23,287 nt of DNA from Geobacter sp. (GTDB lineage Bacteria > Desulfobacterota > Desulfuromonadia > Geobacterales > Geobacteraceae), in assembly GCA_003857395.1 (NCBI GenBank), contig RPRC01000126.1:1-23287 (forward strand), given 5' to 3'. The translations under genes were made by a program, and so were the position numbers. This document shows, one piece after another, positions 13,130 through 22,354 of the stretch. Positions within the stretch are counted from its first letter, which is position 1, and each line of letters begins with the position of its first letter. The notes beneath the pieces were generated by a model. That model worked only from the letters and a program-made list of their open reading frames with translations, had not been told where the DNA came from and did not search any database.

Positions 13130-15823
13130 ATGAGTGAATGGCATGCAATTGGTCTGTCCGCGGTGTTGTCGCGGCTCGAGACATCTGCCGATACGGGCCT
13201 GTCAGCGGCAGAGGCAGAGGCCCGCCTGCTACTTTATGGTCCTAACGAGTTGCAGGCCGCCCGGGCTGTTTCTCCGTGGGCAATCTTTCTGGAACAGTTC
13301 AAAAATATTCTCATTGTCATCCTGTTGATTGCCACTGCCATCTCGGCTGTTCTCGGTCACGGTACCGAGGCGATTGCCATCACCGTGATCGTGCTTTTTG
13401 CCGTGATCCTGGGTTTCGTCCAAGAGTATCGTGCCGAAAGTTCCATTGAGGCGCTGCGGAAGATGGCTGCGCCGGCGGCGCAGGTGATTCGCGACGGTGC
13501 GGAACTCCAGCTGCCTGCCCGCAACCTGGTGCCGGGTGACGTGGTTCTGCTGCTGGCAGGCAATCGTGTTCCGGCGGATCTCCGGTTGATGGAGGCTTTC
13601 AATCTGCGGATTGAGGAGTCTTCCCTGACGGGCGAGTCGCTGTCGGTGGAAAAACAGGCCGAGACACTCGCTGAGGCGGATGCGCCCATTGGCGATCGCA
13701 GAAATCTGGCCTTTGCCGGCACAACGGTATCCTATGGCCGGGGGCGGGGCGTGGTTGTCGCCACCGGGATGAAGACCGAGTTCGGCAAGATCGCTCAGAT
13801 GCTGCAGACGGTGGAGATTGGCCGGACGCCGCTGCAGAAAAATCTCGACAAGATCGGCAGAGTCCTCGCCTGGTCAGCGCTCCTGGTGGTTTCGCTGATC
13901 GTTGCCCTTGGCCTGCTGCGCGGCATGCCTTTCCTGGAAATGTTCATCTTCGGCATCGCCCTGGCGGTTGCCGTTGTTCCCGAAGCCCTTCCCGCTGTCG
14001 TCACCATCTCGTTGGCGCTCGGGGTGCAGCGGATGGTGCGGCGCAACTCTCTCATTCGCCGTCTGCCGGCGGTGGAGACTCTCGGCAGCACCTCGGTGAT
14101 CTGTTCCGACAAGACCGGGACCCTTACCCGGGACGAGATGACGGTCAGGTCCCTGTATCTGGCCGGTGAGATGTGGCGGGCTTCCGGGGAAGGATATGAT
14201 CCTCGCGGCACTTTCTCCCGTAATGCTGACGATGAGGCACCGTCGGCTGCGCTCATGTTTCTGCTGAAGGCAGCTGCCCTGGCGTCTGACGCCCATCTTG
14301 CCGCGGATGGTCAGGATGGCTCCTGGCAGGTAAAGGGCGATCCCACCGAAGGCGCGCTGGTGGTTGTCGCGGCCAAGGCCGGGCTGGACAAGGCGCTTCT
14401 GGACCGGCAGTTTCCGCGGGTGGATGAAATTCCCTTCAGTTCCGAGACGAAGCGCATGACAACGCTTCACCGCACCCCCGAAGGCGTAACAGCCTATGTC
14501 AAGGGCGCTCCGGAGGTTATTCTCGCCTCCTGTTCGCATCTGATGGTAAACTCGGAGAGTGTGTTCCTGGATGATGGGCAAAAGAGTGAAATTGTTGCCG
14601 CCGCCACCGAAATGGCCGCTGATGCGTTGCGTGTTCTGGCACTGGCCTGGAAGCCGGGTACCCGCCGTGAGGATGCCGAGCAGGGGTTGATATTTCTCGG
14701 CCTGGTGGGGATGCTTGATCCTCCCCGGCCGGAAGCGAAGGGTGCCGTAAAAATGTGCGGCAAGGCGGGGATAAGGGTGCTGATGATTACCGGAGATCAT
14801 CCCCTCACTGCCCGTGCCATTGCCGCTGAGCTTGGCATTCTGGCCGGCGGGAAGGTGATTGTCGGCCGTGATCTCGAGGAGATGACCGACAGCGAACTGG
14901 CCCGCGAGGTGGAGGAAACAGCGGTCTACGCCCGTGTTTCACCGGTGCACAAACTCCGGCTGGTTACCGCCCTGCAGCAAAAGGGCTATGTGGTGGCAAT
15001 GACCGGTGACGGCGTGAATGATGCGCCTGCGCTCAAGAAGGCAGATATCGGTATCGCCATGGGCATTACCGGTACCGATGTGAGCAGGGAAGCGTCGGCC
15101 ATGACGCTGCTCGATGACAATTTCGCTTCCATTGTTGCTGCCGTGGAGGAAGGGCGGGGGATTTTTGAAAATATCAAAAAGTACCTGATGTACCTCATTT
15201 CTTCCAATATCGGTGAAATCCTCCTGATGGCAGGGGCTGCCGTTGCCGGGTTGCCCCTGCCTCTGAACGCGGTGCAGATCCTCTATGTGAACCTGGTCAC
15301 CGACGGGCTTCCCGCGCTTGCCCTGGCTGTGGATCCTCCTGAGTCCGATTTGATGGAACGCCCTCCCCGTGAACCCCGTACCGGCGTCTTTACGCAGCCG
15401 GTTGTCGCCCTCATGGCCCTGGGTGGAGTTTGGTCCGCGATTGTCAACCTGGCGGTGTTCTTTGGTGCCTTGAGCGTCGGCTACCCGGTGGCAAAGGCCA
15501 TGAGCATGACCTTCGTGTCGCTGGTATTGATCCAGTTCCTGAAGGCCTATAATTATCGTTCCGATCGCAATTCGGTTTTCCGGAAGCCATTTGCCAACAG
15601 GTGGCTGAATCAGGCAATTTTCTGGGAATTAGTTCTGCTGGTCCTCACCATGACTCTGCCCGTTCTACGGGATGTCTTCCGGACCACAGCACTGACGCTT
15701 GCCGAATGGCTGTTTCTTTGCGCTGCCGCAGGCAGTGTCGTGCCGGTGCTTGAGTTGGGAAAGTGGGTAAGCAGACACAGGGTACGGGACACCAGCCCGG
15801 AGAAGATCAGGGACGGGAGGTGA
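13130..15823 (+). CDS. P-type IIA cation-transporting ATPase (Ca2+-ATPase-like)
   Basis: Inner-membrane ion pump of 897 residues, full length for P2A ATPases. It has an N-terminal cation-ATPase domain (1-70), actuator TGES (167-170), phosphorylated Asp327 in CSDKTGTLT, KGAPE in the nucleotide domain, and the hinge TGDGVNDAPALKKADIGIAMG. It has about ten TM segments. Ion-site residues line up with SERCA: Glu285 in PEALP (M4), Asn693 and Glu696 in SSNIGE (M5), Asn721, Thr724 and Asp725 in NLVTDG (M6). The M8 position appears to be Gln (LIQFLKAYN) where SERCA has Glu, so one Ca site may be altered. Ca2+ export is likely; Mn2+ or another cation is not excluded. ATG 13130 has AGGAGGG 5 nt upstream. 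Confidence 0.92.
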   Translation: MSEWHAIGLSAVLSRLETSADTGLSAAEAEARLLLYGPNELQAARAVSPWAIFLEQFKNILIVILLIATAISAVLGHGTEAIAITVIVLFAVILGFVQEYRAESSIEALRKMAAPAAQVIRDGAELQLPARNLVPGDVVLLLAGNRVPADLRLMEAFNLRIEESSLTGESLSVEKQAETLAEADAPIGDRRNLAFAGTTVSYGRGRGVVVATGMKTEFGKIAQMLQTVEIGRTPLQKNLDKIGRVLAWSALLVVSLIVALGLLRGMPFLEMFIFGIALAVAVVPEALPAVVTISLALGVQRMVRRNSLIRRLPAVETLGSTSVICSDKTGTLTRDEMTVRSLYLAGEMWRASGEGYDPRGTFSRNADDEAPSAALMFLLKAAALASDAHLAADGQDGSWQVKGDPTEGALVVVAAKAGLDKALLDRQFPRVDEIPFSSETKRMTTLHRTPEGVTAYVKGAPEVILASCSHLMVNSESVFLDDGQKSEIVAAATEMAADALRVLALAWKPGTRREDAEQGLIFLGLVGMLDPPRPEAKGAVKMCGKAGIRVLMITGDHPLTARAIAAELGILAGGKVIVGRDLEEMTDSELAREVEETAVYARVSPVHKLRLVTALQQKGYVVAMTGDGVNDAPALKKADIGIAMGITGTDVSREASAMTLLDDNFASIVAAVEEGRGIFENIKKYLMYLISSNIGEILLMAGAAVAGLPLPLNAVQILYVNLVTDGLPALALAVDPPESDLMERPPREPRTGVFTQPVVALMALGGVWSAIVNLAVFFGALSVGYPVAKAMSMTFVSLVLIQFLKAYNYRSDRNSVFRKPFANRWLNQAIFWELVLLVLTMTLPVLRDVFRTTALTLAEWLFLCAAAGSVVPVLELGKWVSRHRVRDTSPEKIRDGR

Positions 15824-15901
15824 AGTGACGAAAAAAGCTGGATCCTTCTTTCCGACATGGTATAACAGAGGTTCGAAAGAATCGTACACGAAGGAACTGC
15901 A

Positions 15902-18133
15902 ATGAAACTCATGCACAATCTGAATCCCCGCCAGAAGGAGGCGGTTCTCCATGGCGAGGGGCCGCTGCTCATCCTGGCGGGTGCCGGTTCGGGAAAGACC
16001 CGGGTCATCGTTCACCGTATCGTCCATCTGATACGTAAACAGGGGGTCTCCCCACGGAACATCCTTGCCGTGACCTTTACCAATAAGGCGGCCGCCGAGA
16101 TGAAGGAGCGGGTGGAAAAGCTTCTGGCCGGCGGAGAGGTGCCCCTGATTTCCACCTTTCACTCTTCCTGTGTCCGCATCCTGCGGCGGGAGATCCACCA
16201 CTTGGGGTACAGCGCAAATTTTGCCATCTACGACGACAAGGACGCCGAACGGGTGTTGAAGGACATCATTCGCGAGCAGAACCTGGACGAGAAGAAATTT
16301 CCGCCCCGAATGTTTTCCTCGGCCATTGATGACTGCAAGAACGCCGGCAAAGGCCCGGAGGATCTGCCTGCCGGAGACCCGGTCGGGGAGACGATCGCAC
16401 GGGTTTATGCCGCCTATCAGGATCGTCTGCGGCGCTGCAATGCCCTCGATTTCGGCGATCTGATCATGCTTACCGTCAGGTTGTTCGAATTTCATCCGGA
16501 AATACTCAAACACTACCAGGAACGGTTCCAGTGGATCTTGGTGGACGAATACCAGGACACCAATCCCATCCAGTACCGCCTGGTGCGCCTGCTGGCCGGA
16601 GAGCGGATGAATCTCTGCGTGGTGGGCGACGATGACCAGTCGATCTACCGTTGGCGGGGCGCCGATATTCGCAATATCCTCGACTTCGAGAAGGACTTCC
16701 CCGCTGTCATGGTGGTGAAGCTTGAGCAGAACTACCGGTCCACCCAGACGATTCTCACTGCTGCCGGGAAGGTGGTGGAAAAGAACCGGGGCCGCAAGGG
16801 GAAGACGCTCTGGACGGAAAATCCCTCCGGCGAACGGATCGTGCACCGCCGTCTTGACACTGAACGGGAGGAGGCCCGCTTCGTCTCCCGCGAAATTGAC
16901 AGTTATTTGAATAAAGGGGGCGCTCCTGCCGATATTGCTGTTTTCTACCGGACCAATGCCCAGTCCCGCGTTCTGGAAGACGCATTGATGGGGGCGGGGG
17001 TCTCCTACCATATGGTGGGAGGGATGCGTTTCTATGAAAGGATGGAGATCAAAGATATCCTCGCCTATCTGAAGACTCTGGACAATCCGGCTGATGAGGT
17101 TTCCCTCAAACGGATCATCAATACACCGCCGCGAGGCATCGGCGGAGCTACCTTTGACAAGGTTGCCGATCTGGCCGCCAGTCAGAATATTCCCTTTATC
17201 CAGGCACTGCGCGAGGCTGCATCAGGGAATCTTCTCTCCAAAGGTCCCCGCACGAAGCTGGCGGAGTTCGTGGCTCTCATGGACGGTTTCGCCGCTCTTG
17301 TAAATGTCATCGCCTTGCCGGAACTGGCTGCCCGCATTATCAAAGAGTCAGGGTACGAGGCCAGGCTGAAAGAGGATCGGACCGAAGAGGCCAAGGATCG
17401 TCTCGACAACCTTCGGGAACTTTTGGCCGCGCTTGACGACTACGAGCGGATCGGAGAGGAAAAGGGCTTGTCGGCTTTCCTCGAGCAGGTTGCACTCATC
17501 TCCGACATGGGGCGGGGCGACCGGAACAAGGAATCCGTCACGCTCATGACACTCCATGCTGCCAAGGGTCTCGAATTTCCCGTCGTCTTTATGACCGGGA
17601 TGGAGGAGCGTCTCTTTCCCCATGTGCGGGCGTTGGACGATCCCGAACAAATGGAGGAAGAACGTCGCCTTTGCTATGTGGGGATGACCCGGGCACGGGA
17701 GCGGCTCTACCTGACAAATGCACGCCGTCGGCATTTTTATGGTCAGGAGCAGTTTAATTCGCCGTCACGGTTTCTCCAGGATATCCCGAAGGAACTTCTG
17801 GAGGTGGAGGAAGACCAGCAGGCCGGCTTCGGCTGGGGCAATTCCCCGGTACGGAGCGACCATGGGACGAAAAACGGTTGGGACGAGGTCATGGAGTATT
17901 CCCGGAAGCAGGTCCAGACCCCTGCCGCGGACGTGCTTCCCGACAATGAAGTCCAGGTAATACCTGAGGGTGACGAGCTTTACATCGGCATGAGGGTCCG
18001 GCATTCCAAGTTCGGCCCCGGAACCATCCGCAAAATCGAAGGGACGGGGGATAACAGCAAGGTCATCGTCTGGTTCGAGTCAGCCGGACCGAAAAAACTG
18101 TTGCTCCGATTCGCGGGGCTGGAGAGAATCTGA
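15902..18133 (+). CDS. UvrD/PcrA-family 3'-5' DNA helicase
   Basis: Superfamily 1A helicase of 743 residues, for nucleotide excision repair, replication restart or displacement of RecA filaments. All motifs are visible: Walker A AGAGSGKT (26-33), Ia TFTNKAAAEMKERV, Ib STFHSSCVRILR, II DEYQDTN (215-221), III GDDDQSIYRWRGAD, IV QNYRST, V TLHAAKGLEFPVVF and VI YVGMTRARERL. The C-terminal 50 residues (GMRVRHSKFGPGTI to the end) form the Tudor-like domain that in PcrA contacts RNA polymerase. ATG 15902 follows AAGGA by 6 nt. It lies 78 bp after the ATPase gene. PcrA is the likely name from the tail, but UvrD cannot be separated without a tree, so no symbol is given. Confidence 0.96.
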   Translation: MKLMHNLNPRQKEAVLHGEGPLLILAGAGSGKTRVIVHRIVHLIRKQGVSPRNILAVTFTNKAAAEMKERVEKLLAGGEVPLISTFHSSCVRILRREIHHLGYSANFAIYDDKDAERVLKDIIREQNLDEKKFPPRMFSSAIDDCKNAGKGPEDLPAGDPVGETIARVYAAYQDRLRRCNALDFGDLIMLTVRLFEFHPEILKHYQERFQWILVDEYQDTNPIQYRLVRLLAGERMNLCVVGDDDQSIYRWRGADIRNILDFEKDFPAVMVVKLEQNYRSTQTILTAAGKVVEKNRGRKGKTLWTENPSGERIVHRRLDTEREEARFVSREIDSYLNKGGAPADIAVFYRTNAQSRVLEDALMGAGVSYHMVGGMRFYERMEIKDILAYLKTLDNPADEVSLKRIINTPPRGIGGATFDKVADLAASQNIPFIQALREAASGNLLSKGPRTKLAEFVALMDGFAALVNVIALPELAARIIKESGYEARLKEDRTEEAKDRLDNLRELLAALDDYERIGEEKGLSAFLEQVALISDMGRGDRNKESVTLMTLHAAKGLEFPVVFMTGMEERLFPHVRALDDPEQMEEERRLCYVGMTRARERLYLTNARRRHFYGQEQFNSPSRFLQDIPKELLEVEEDQQAGFGWGNSPVRSDHGTKNGWDEVMEYSRKQVQTPAADVLPDNEVQVIPEGDELYIGMRVRHSKFGPGTIRKIEGTGDNSKVIVWFESAGPKKLLLRFAGLERI

Positions 18134-18188
18134 AACAGCAGTTTTGAGTTTTGAGTTGATTGATTCGGAAAAGGACCAGATTGTAGTT

Positions 18189-18210
18189 GCCGGGGCCTTC
18201 CCGGTTGTCT
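18189..18210 (+). terminator. Weak intrinsic terminator after the helicase gene
   Basis: CCGGG, loop GCCTT, CCCGG (18190-18204), then TTGTCTTTTT. The 5-6 bp stem is GC-rich but the tract is interrupted. It lies between the helicase gene and gatC. Confidence 0.4.
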
Positions 18211-18275
18211 TTTTCTGCCGATCGTGATAGAAAAAACCTTTCGAAATACATGAGAATTTGCCTGATGGAGCATCT

Positions 18276-18563
18276 ATGAAGATTACTCGTAAAGAGGTGG
18301 AGCACGTGGCCCGGCTGGCCCGGCTGGAATTGACCGAAGAGGAAAAAGACCTGTTCACCGGTCAATTGGATGGAATCCTGGCCTATGTCGATAAGCTGAA
18401 CGAACTGAATACCGACGGCATTGTGCCGACTTCCCATGCGGTGCCGATGGAAAATGCCTTTCGGGAGGATGTGGTTGCCCCCTCGATCGGAATAGACAAT
18501 GCCCTTGCCAATGCGCCGGATCGTTCGGAGAACTTTTTCCGGGTGCCGAAGGTTATAGAATAA
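18276..18563 (+). CDS. gatC: Asp-tRNA(Asn)/Glu-tRNA(Gln) amidotransferase subunit C
   Basis: Small subunit that wraps GatA and GatB and stabilises the GatCAB complex, which converts Glu-tRNA(Gln) and/or Asp-tRNA(Asn) to Gln-tRNA and Asn-tRNA. It has 95 residues, the standard length. The opening MKITRKEVEHVARLARLEL and the mid-section DGIVPTSHAVPMENAFREDV are typical, as is the terminal FFRVPKVIE. The start is ATG 18276 with GGAG 5 nt upstream. An in-frame start 6 codons earlier would bury that ribosome site. First gene of the gatC-gatA-gatB run. Its presence implies that the organism lacks GlnRS, AsnRS or both (family knowledge). Confidence 0.97.
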   Translation: MKITRKEVEHVARLARLELTEEEKDLFTGQLDGILAYVDKLNELNTDGIVPTSHAVPMENAFREDVVAPSIGIDNALANAPDRSENFFRVPKVIE

Positions 18564-18593
18564 ATCCAGCGGCTAGTGGCAAGATGAATTACT

Positions 18594-18652
18594 GTAGGGG
18601 CGGCCCCCCGTGGCCGCCTGGATTCAGGGCAGGCACAGGGGCCTGCCCCTAC
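18594..18652. repeat. REP/BIME-like palindromic repeat, copy 3 (gatC-gatA gap)
   Basis: Hairpins CGGCC/GGCCG and CAGGC/GCCTG lie between GTAGGGG and CCCCTAC ends. Its right half is nearly identical to that of copy 2. It is in frame with gatA and, if read from an upstream alternative start at 18610, would add a spurious 22-residue N-terminus. It sits inside a probable operon, so the hairpins would be transcribed. Confidence 0.9.
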
Positions 18653-18675
18653 ATGATATACGGAGATTTTATCTG

Positions 18676-20133
18676 ATGGAATTATACGAGCTGACTCTAC
18701 ATGAGTTGCATGAATTGCTGAAAAAACGGGAAGTTTCCTCCGTCGATGCTACCAAGGCGCTCCTTGCCCGGATTGATGCAGTGGAGGACCGGGTCAAATC
18801 CTTCATTACCGTGACTCCGGAAGAAGCCTTGAAAAATGCCGAGGCGGCGGACAAGAGGATTGCCTCCGGTGATATGGATCTGTTGACCGGTATTCCCGTT
18901 GCGCTGAAGGATATCTTTCTGACCAAGGGGATTCTAACCACCTGTGCGTCCCGGATCCTGTCCAATTTCATTCCCCCCTACGATGCCACCGCAACGGCGC
19001 GGCTCAGGGAGCGGGGCATGGTCCTTTTGGGCAAGCTGAACCAGGATGAATTCGCCATGGGCTCCTCCACTGAAACCAGCTGGTTTGGCAAGACCCGGAA
19101 CCCCTGGAATCTCGACTGTATCCCGGGCGGCTCTTCGGGCGGTTCCGCGGCGGCCATTGCCGCGCAACAGGCGATCGCCACCCTGGGTACCGACACCGGC
19201 GGCTCTATCCGCCAGCCGGCTTGCCATTGCGGGTGCGTAGGGCTCAAGCCAACCTATGGCAGCGTTGCCCGCTACGGTGTGATTGCCTTTGCTTCCTCCC
19301 TTGACCAGGTTGGACCTATTACCCGTGACGTAACGGACAGCGCCATCATGCTCGGCGCCGTGGCCGGTTATGATCCTCAGGATTCCACCAGCGTCGATAT
19401 GCCGGTGCCCGACTACCGCAAAGCCCTCACCGGTGATGTACAGGGTCTGCGGATCGGGCTTCCCCGCGAATACTTCATCGAGGGACTGGACCCGGATGTG
19501 AAAAAGGCCATGGACGAGAGCATTGCCACGTTCCGTTCATTGGGTGCCGAATTTGTTGAAATATCCCTGCCTCACACCGATTATGCCATAGCTGTCTACT
19601 ACCTGATTGCCACCGCGGAAGCCAGTTCAAACCTTGCCCGTTATGACGGGGTTCGCTTCGGTCATCGGAATCAGGATGCCCGGGGCCTTCTGGACATGTA
19701 TATGGTCAGCCGCGACGAGGGCTTCGGTGACGAGGTTAAACGCCGCATCATGCTTGGCACCTATGCCCTTTCCTCTGGCTACTATGATGCCTACTACCTG
19801 AAGGCCCAGAAGGCGCGCACCCTGATCATGCAGGATTTTATCAGCGCCTTCGAGTCGGTCGACGTCATTCTCACCCCGGTTACCCCGACCCCGGCCTTCC
19901 GGATCGGCGAGAAAGCCAATGACCCGCTGCAGATGTACCTGTCCGACATCTTCACCATTCCGGTGAACCTTGCCGGCACCTGCGGGATTTCGGTGCCAGC
20001 GGGAATCAGCAGTGACGGCCTTCCGGTCGGGCTGCAGCTCATCGGCAAGCACTTCGGAGAAGAGATCATCCTTCGGGCGGCCCATGCCTTTGAGCAGGCC
20101 ACGGAGTGGCACAAGAAAAAGGCAGCTATTTAA
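18676..20133 (+). CDS. gatA: Asp-tRNA(Asn)/Glu-tRNA(Gln) amidotransferase subunit A
   Basis: Glutaminase subunit of GatCAB, an amidase-signature enzyme that releases ammonia from glutamine or asparagine and channels it to GatB. It has 485 residues, the family norm. The Lys/cis-Ser/Ser triad is Lys78 (IPVALKDIF), Ser153 ([11 protein letters not shown]) and nucleophile Ser177 ([12 protein letters not shown]). The start is ATG 18676 ([15 protein letters not shown]) with GGAG 10 nt upstream. The longer frame from 18610 translates the palindromic repeat and is rejected. It lies 112 bp after gatC and 176 bp before gatB; both gaps hold palindromic repeats. Confidence 0.98.
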   Translation: MELYELTLHELHELLKKREVSSVDATKALLARIDAVEDRVKSFITVTPEEALKNAEAADKRIASGDMDLLTGIPVALKDIFLTKGILTTCASRILSNFIPPYDATATARLRERGMVLLGKLNQDEFAMGSSTETSWFGKTRNPWNLDCIPGGSSGGSAAAIAAQQAIATLGTDTGGSIRQPACHCGCVGLKPTYGSVARYGVIAFASSLDQVGPITRDVTDSAIMLGAVAGYDPQDSTSVDMPVPDYRKALTGDVQGLRIGLPREYFIEGLDPDVKKAMDESIATFRSLGAEFVEISLPHTDYAIAVYYLIATAEASSNLARYDGVRFGHRNQDARGLLDMYMVSRDEGFGDEVKRRIMLGTYALSSGYYDAYYLKAQKARTLIMQDFISAFESVDVILTPVTPTPAFRIGEKANDPLQMYLSDIFTIPVNLAGTCGISVPAGISSDGLPVGLQLIGKHFGEEIILRAAHAFEQATEWHKKKAAI

Positions 20134-20170
20134 TTTCTCAGGGTCATATTCCCCGCAGTTTACTGCTTTT

Positions 20171-20257
20171 GTAGGGGCGGCCCCCCGTGGCCGCCCGCCT
20201 TTTGCAAGAGTACCGTATTTTCCCTGCGCAAGGGCACCCACAGGGGGGTGCCCCTAC
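20171..20257. repeat. REP/BIME-like palindromic repeat, copy 4 (gatA-gatB gap)
   Basis: Left hairpin CGGCC/GGCCG, right hairpin CACCC/GGGTG, between GTAGGGG and CCCCTAC ends. The spacer between hairpins is longer than in copies 2 and 3, at about 35 nt. Transcribed within the gat operon if the genes are co-transcribed. Confidence 0.9.
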
Positions 20258-20309
20258 GAAACATTCAGAATTACCCAGGTTTTGATTATCTGATTTTTTG
20301 GAGATTCCC

Positions 20310-21749
20310 ATGAAATACCAGGTCGTTATCGGACTGGAAGTCCACGTCCAGCTCCGTACCAATACCAAGATCTTCTGTGGCTGTTCCACCCGCTTCGGCG
20401 CCGAGCCCAATTCGCAGACCTGTCCGGTCTGCCTTGGCCTGCCGGGCGCACTGCCGGTGCTGAATAAAAAGGTGGTTGAATACGCCATCCGTGCCGGTCT
20501 CGCCACCAACTGTTCCATTACGCCGCGCAGCACCTTTGCCCGCAAAAACTATTTCTATCCTGACCTTCCCAAGGGGTACCAGATCAGCCAGTTTGATCTC
20601 CCGATCTGTGTGGGTGGCCGGTTGGACATCGAAGTCGACGGAGAGACCAAGCCGATTGGCATCACCCGCATCCACATGGAAGAAGATGCCGGCAAGCTGG
20701 TCCACCTGGAAACCATGGAGGCGGGCGAGAAGTCCTATGTGGACCTGAATCGTGCCTGTACGCCGCTCCTCGAGGTGGTTTCGGAACCGGACATGCGCAG
20801 CGCCGACGAGGCGGTGGCCTACCTGAAGAAAGTCCACCAGATCGTGACGTATCTCGGCATCTGCGACGGCAACATGGAGGAAGGAAGCTTCCGTTGTGAC
20901 GCCAACGTTTCCCTGATGCCGGTTGGATCGGATACCTTCGGCACCCGTGCCGAACTGAAAAACATCAACTCCTTCCGTTTTGTGAAACAGGCCATCGAGT
21001 ACGAGATCGAACGGCAGGCGGATCTGCTCGACGAGGGTGGCAAGGTGGTGCAGGAGACCCGACTTTTTGACCCGGCCGCCGGCACAACCCGCTCCATGCG
21101 CGGCAAGGAAGAGGCTCACGACTACCGCTATTTCCCGGATCCCGACCTGGTTCCGATCGTTGTTGACAAGGCCTGGATTGAGGAGGTCAGAAAAGCCCTG
21201 CCGGAGTTGCCGGATGCGAAGAGGAAGCGCTACCAGGAGGAACTTGGTCTGTCGGAATATGATGCGGAGGTGCTGTCGGCTTCCCGGGATATCGCCGACT
21301 ACTTCGACGCCTGCGTTTCTCTGTATCCCCAGGCAAAGCCGGTCTCCAACTGGGTCATGGGCGAACTGCTGCGGGCGCTCAAGGAAGACAACCGGGATAT
21401 TGCCGACTGCCCGGTGACGCCGAGCCTTCTGACCGAGATGTTGAAGCTGGTGGAGAGTGGCACCATTTCGGGCAAGATAGCCAAAACCGTGTTTGACGAG
21501 ATGTACAAAACCGGCAAGGATCCGGCGAAGATTGTCGAGGAAAAAGGGCTTGTGCAGGTGTCCGACAGCGGTGCCATCGAGAAGATTATCGACGAAGTGC
21601 TTGCTTCCGACCCCGAGAAGGTGGCAGACTACCGGGGAGGCAAAGATAAACTGTTCGGCTTCTTTGTCGGCCAGGTCATGAAGGCCAGCAAGGGAAAGGC
21701 GAATCCTGCCCTGGTGAACGAGATCCTGTTGACGAAACTGAAGGGCTAG
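20310..21749 (+). CDS. gatB: Asp-tRNA(Asn)/Glu-tRNA(Gln) amidotransferase subunit B
   Basis: Kinase/transamidase subunit of GatCAB. It phosphorylates the mischarged aminoacyl-tRNA carboxylate and adds ammonia from GatA. It has 479 residues. The N-terminal catalytic cradle (1 to about 290) has [15 protein letters not shown], a Cys cluster FCGCSTRFG...CPVCLGLPG (about 27-53), the conserved [14 protein letters not shown], and [11 protein letters not shown]. The helical and YqeY-like tail (about 295-479) that contacts tRNA is complete. The start is ATG 20310 with GGAG 6 nt upstream; a TTG at 20298 in the same frame lies ahead of that site and is rejected. A MITE-like fragment begins right after the stop codon. 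Confidence 0.98.
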   Translation: MKYQVVIGLEVHVQLRTNTKIFCGCSTRFGAEPNSQTCPVCLGLPGALPVLNKKVVEYAIRAGLATNCSITPRSTFARKNYFYPDLPKGYQISQFDLPICVGGRLDIEVDGETKPIGITRIHMEEDAGKLVHLETMEAGEKSYVDLNRACTPLLEVVSEPDMRSADEAVAYLKKVHQIVTYLGICDGNMEEGSFRCDANVSLMPVGSDTFGTRAELKNINSFRFVKQAIEYEIERQADLLDEGGKVVQETRLFDPAAGTTRSMRGKEEAHDYRYFPDPDLVPIVVDKAWIEEVRKALPELPDAKRKRYQEELGLSEYDAEVLSASRDIADYFDACVSLYPQAKPVSNWVMGELLRALKEDNRDIADCPVTPSLLTEMLKLVESGTISGKIAKTVFDEMYKTGKDPAKIVEEKGLVQVSDSGAIEKIIDEVLASDPEKVADYRGGKDKLFGFFVGQVMKASKGKANPALVNEILLTKLKG

Positions 21750-21750
21750 G

Positions 21751-21852
21751 AGACTGTCGGACTTAGGGTGAATCTGCTGCAAATCCGTCTGTCTCCTAGA
21801 CGCACGCTTCTCGGTGAAGAGGAAAAGGCGGAATTTTCTGTCCGAGATTTCC
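21751..21852. repeat. MITE-like element, partial copy B
   Basis: AGACTGTCGGACTTAGGG and the following bases to 21791 match the left end of the element at 8758 (38 of 41). A weaker match of the right arm (GGAATTTT..GATTTCC) occurs at 21830-21852, but the terminal inverted repeat CCTAAGTCCGACAG is missing. This copy is therefore broken or divergent. It starts 2 nt after the gatB stop codon. Confidence 0.75.
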
Positions 21853-21896
21853 CGCGATTGTAACATCGTCTCTGCGAATATCTCTTGGAGGATCGT

Positions 21897-22307
21897 ATGC
21901 GGGAGTTGCCCGAATTCCCTCTGAAGGTTTTCTATGACGGTTCCTGTCATGTCTGCTCGACGGAGATGTTCGTGTACCTGCGAAAGGATCATGGCGGCCG
22001 ACTGGAATTCGTCGACATCAGCGATCCTGCTTTCAACCCCCATGACTACGGTATCAGCCTGGACGATTTCACGTCCCGCATGCATGCCATTGACCGGACC
22101 GGTTCGGTCTACCGGGGTGTCGATGCATTCCAGGCCATCTGGCGGGCCTTCCCCGGATCATCATGGTATACTTTCCTTGGCACTCTGACGGATTTTCCCC
22201 TGGTCAGTCCGATTGTGCGTCTTTCGTACCTGATTTTCGCCCGCTTGAGGAAATATCTGCCCAAAAAGAAGGCCGCCTGCAACATCGGCAGTCGGCCGCC
22301 CCGCTAA
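21897..22307 (+). CDS. DCC-family (DUF393) thiol-disulfide oxidoreductase-like protein
   Basis: 136-residue protein with the family's opening VFYDGSCHVCSTEM, containing Asp14 and the CxxC Cys17/Cys20. The middle has RMHAIDRTGSVYRGVDAFQAIWRAFP, typical of DCC proteins, followed by a hydrophobic stretch (FPLVSPIVRLSYLIFARL, about 104-121) and a basic tail. The family is thioredoxin-like and poorly characterised; a redox role is presumed from the CxxC alone. ATG 21897 has GGAGG 5 nt upstream. It follows gatB by 147 bp, most of it repeat, and is unlikely to be functionally linked to it. No terminator is visible after it. Confidence 0.88.
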   Translation: MRELPEFPLKVFYDGSCHVCSTEMFVYLRKDHGGRLEFVDISDPAFNPHDYGISLDDFTSRMHAIDRTGSVYRGVDAFQAIWRAFPGSSWYTFLGTLTDFPLVSPIVRLSYLIFARLRKYLPKKKAACNIGSRPPR

Positions 22308-22354
22308 CCTGTTCCCTTTTCCTTGAATCTGTTTTAGACTCTCTGGCAGGCCGA

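Noticed and set aside
15665..17011. 448-codon minus-strand frame opposite the helicase gene
   Set aside because: Antisense to conserved helicase motifs, with no independent start signal.
18610..18675. Extended GatA N-terminus starting at 18610
   Set aside because: The 22 extra residues are a translation of the palindromic repeat. The ATG at 18676 has its own GGAG and gives the standard 485-residue length.
20286..22085. 599-codon open frame on the minus strand opposite gatB
   Set aside because: It is antisense to an unmistakable gatB, has no family-like sequence or ribosome site, and arises from GC-rich codon bias. It also runs through the repeat fragment at 21751.
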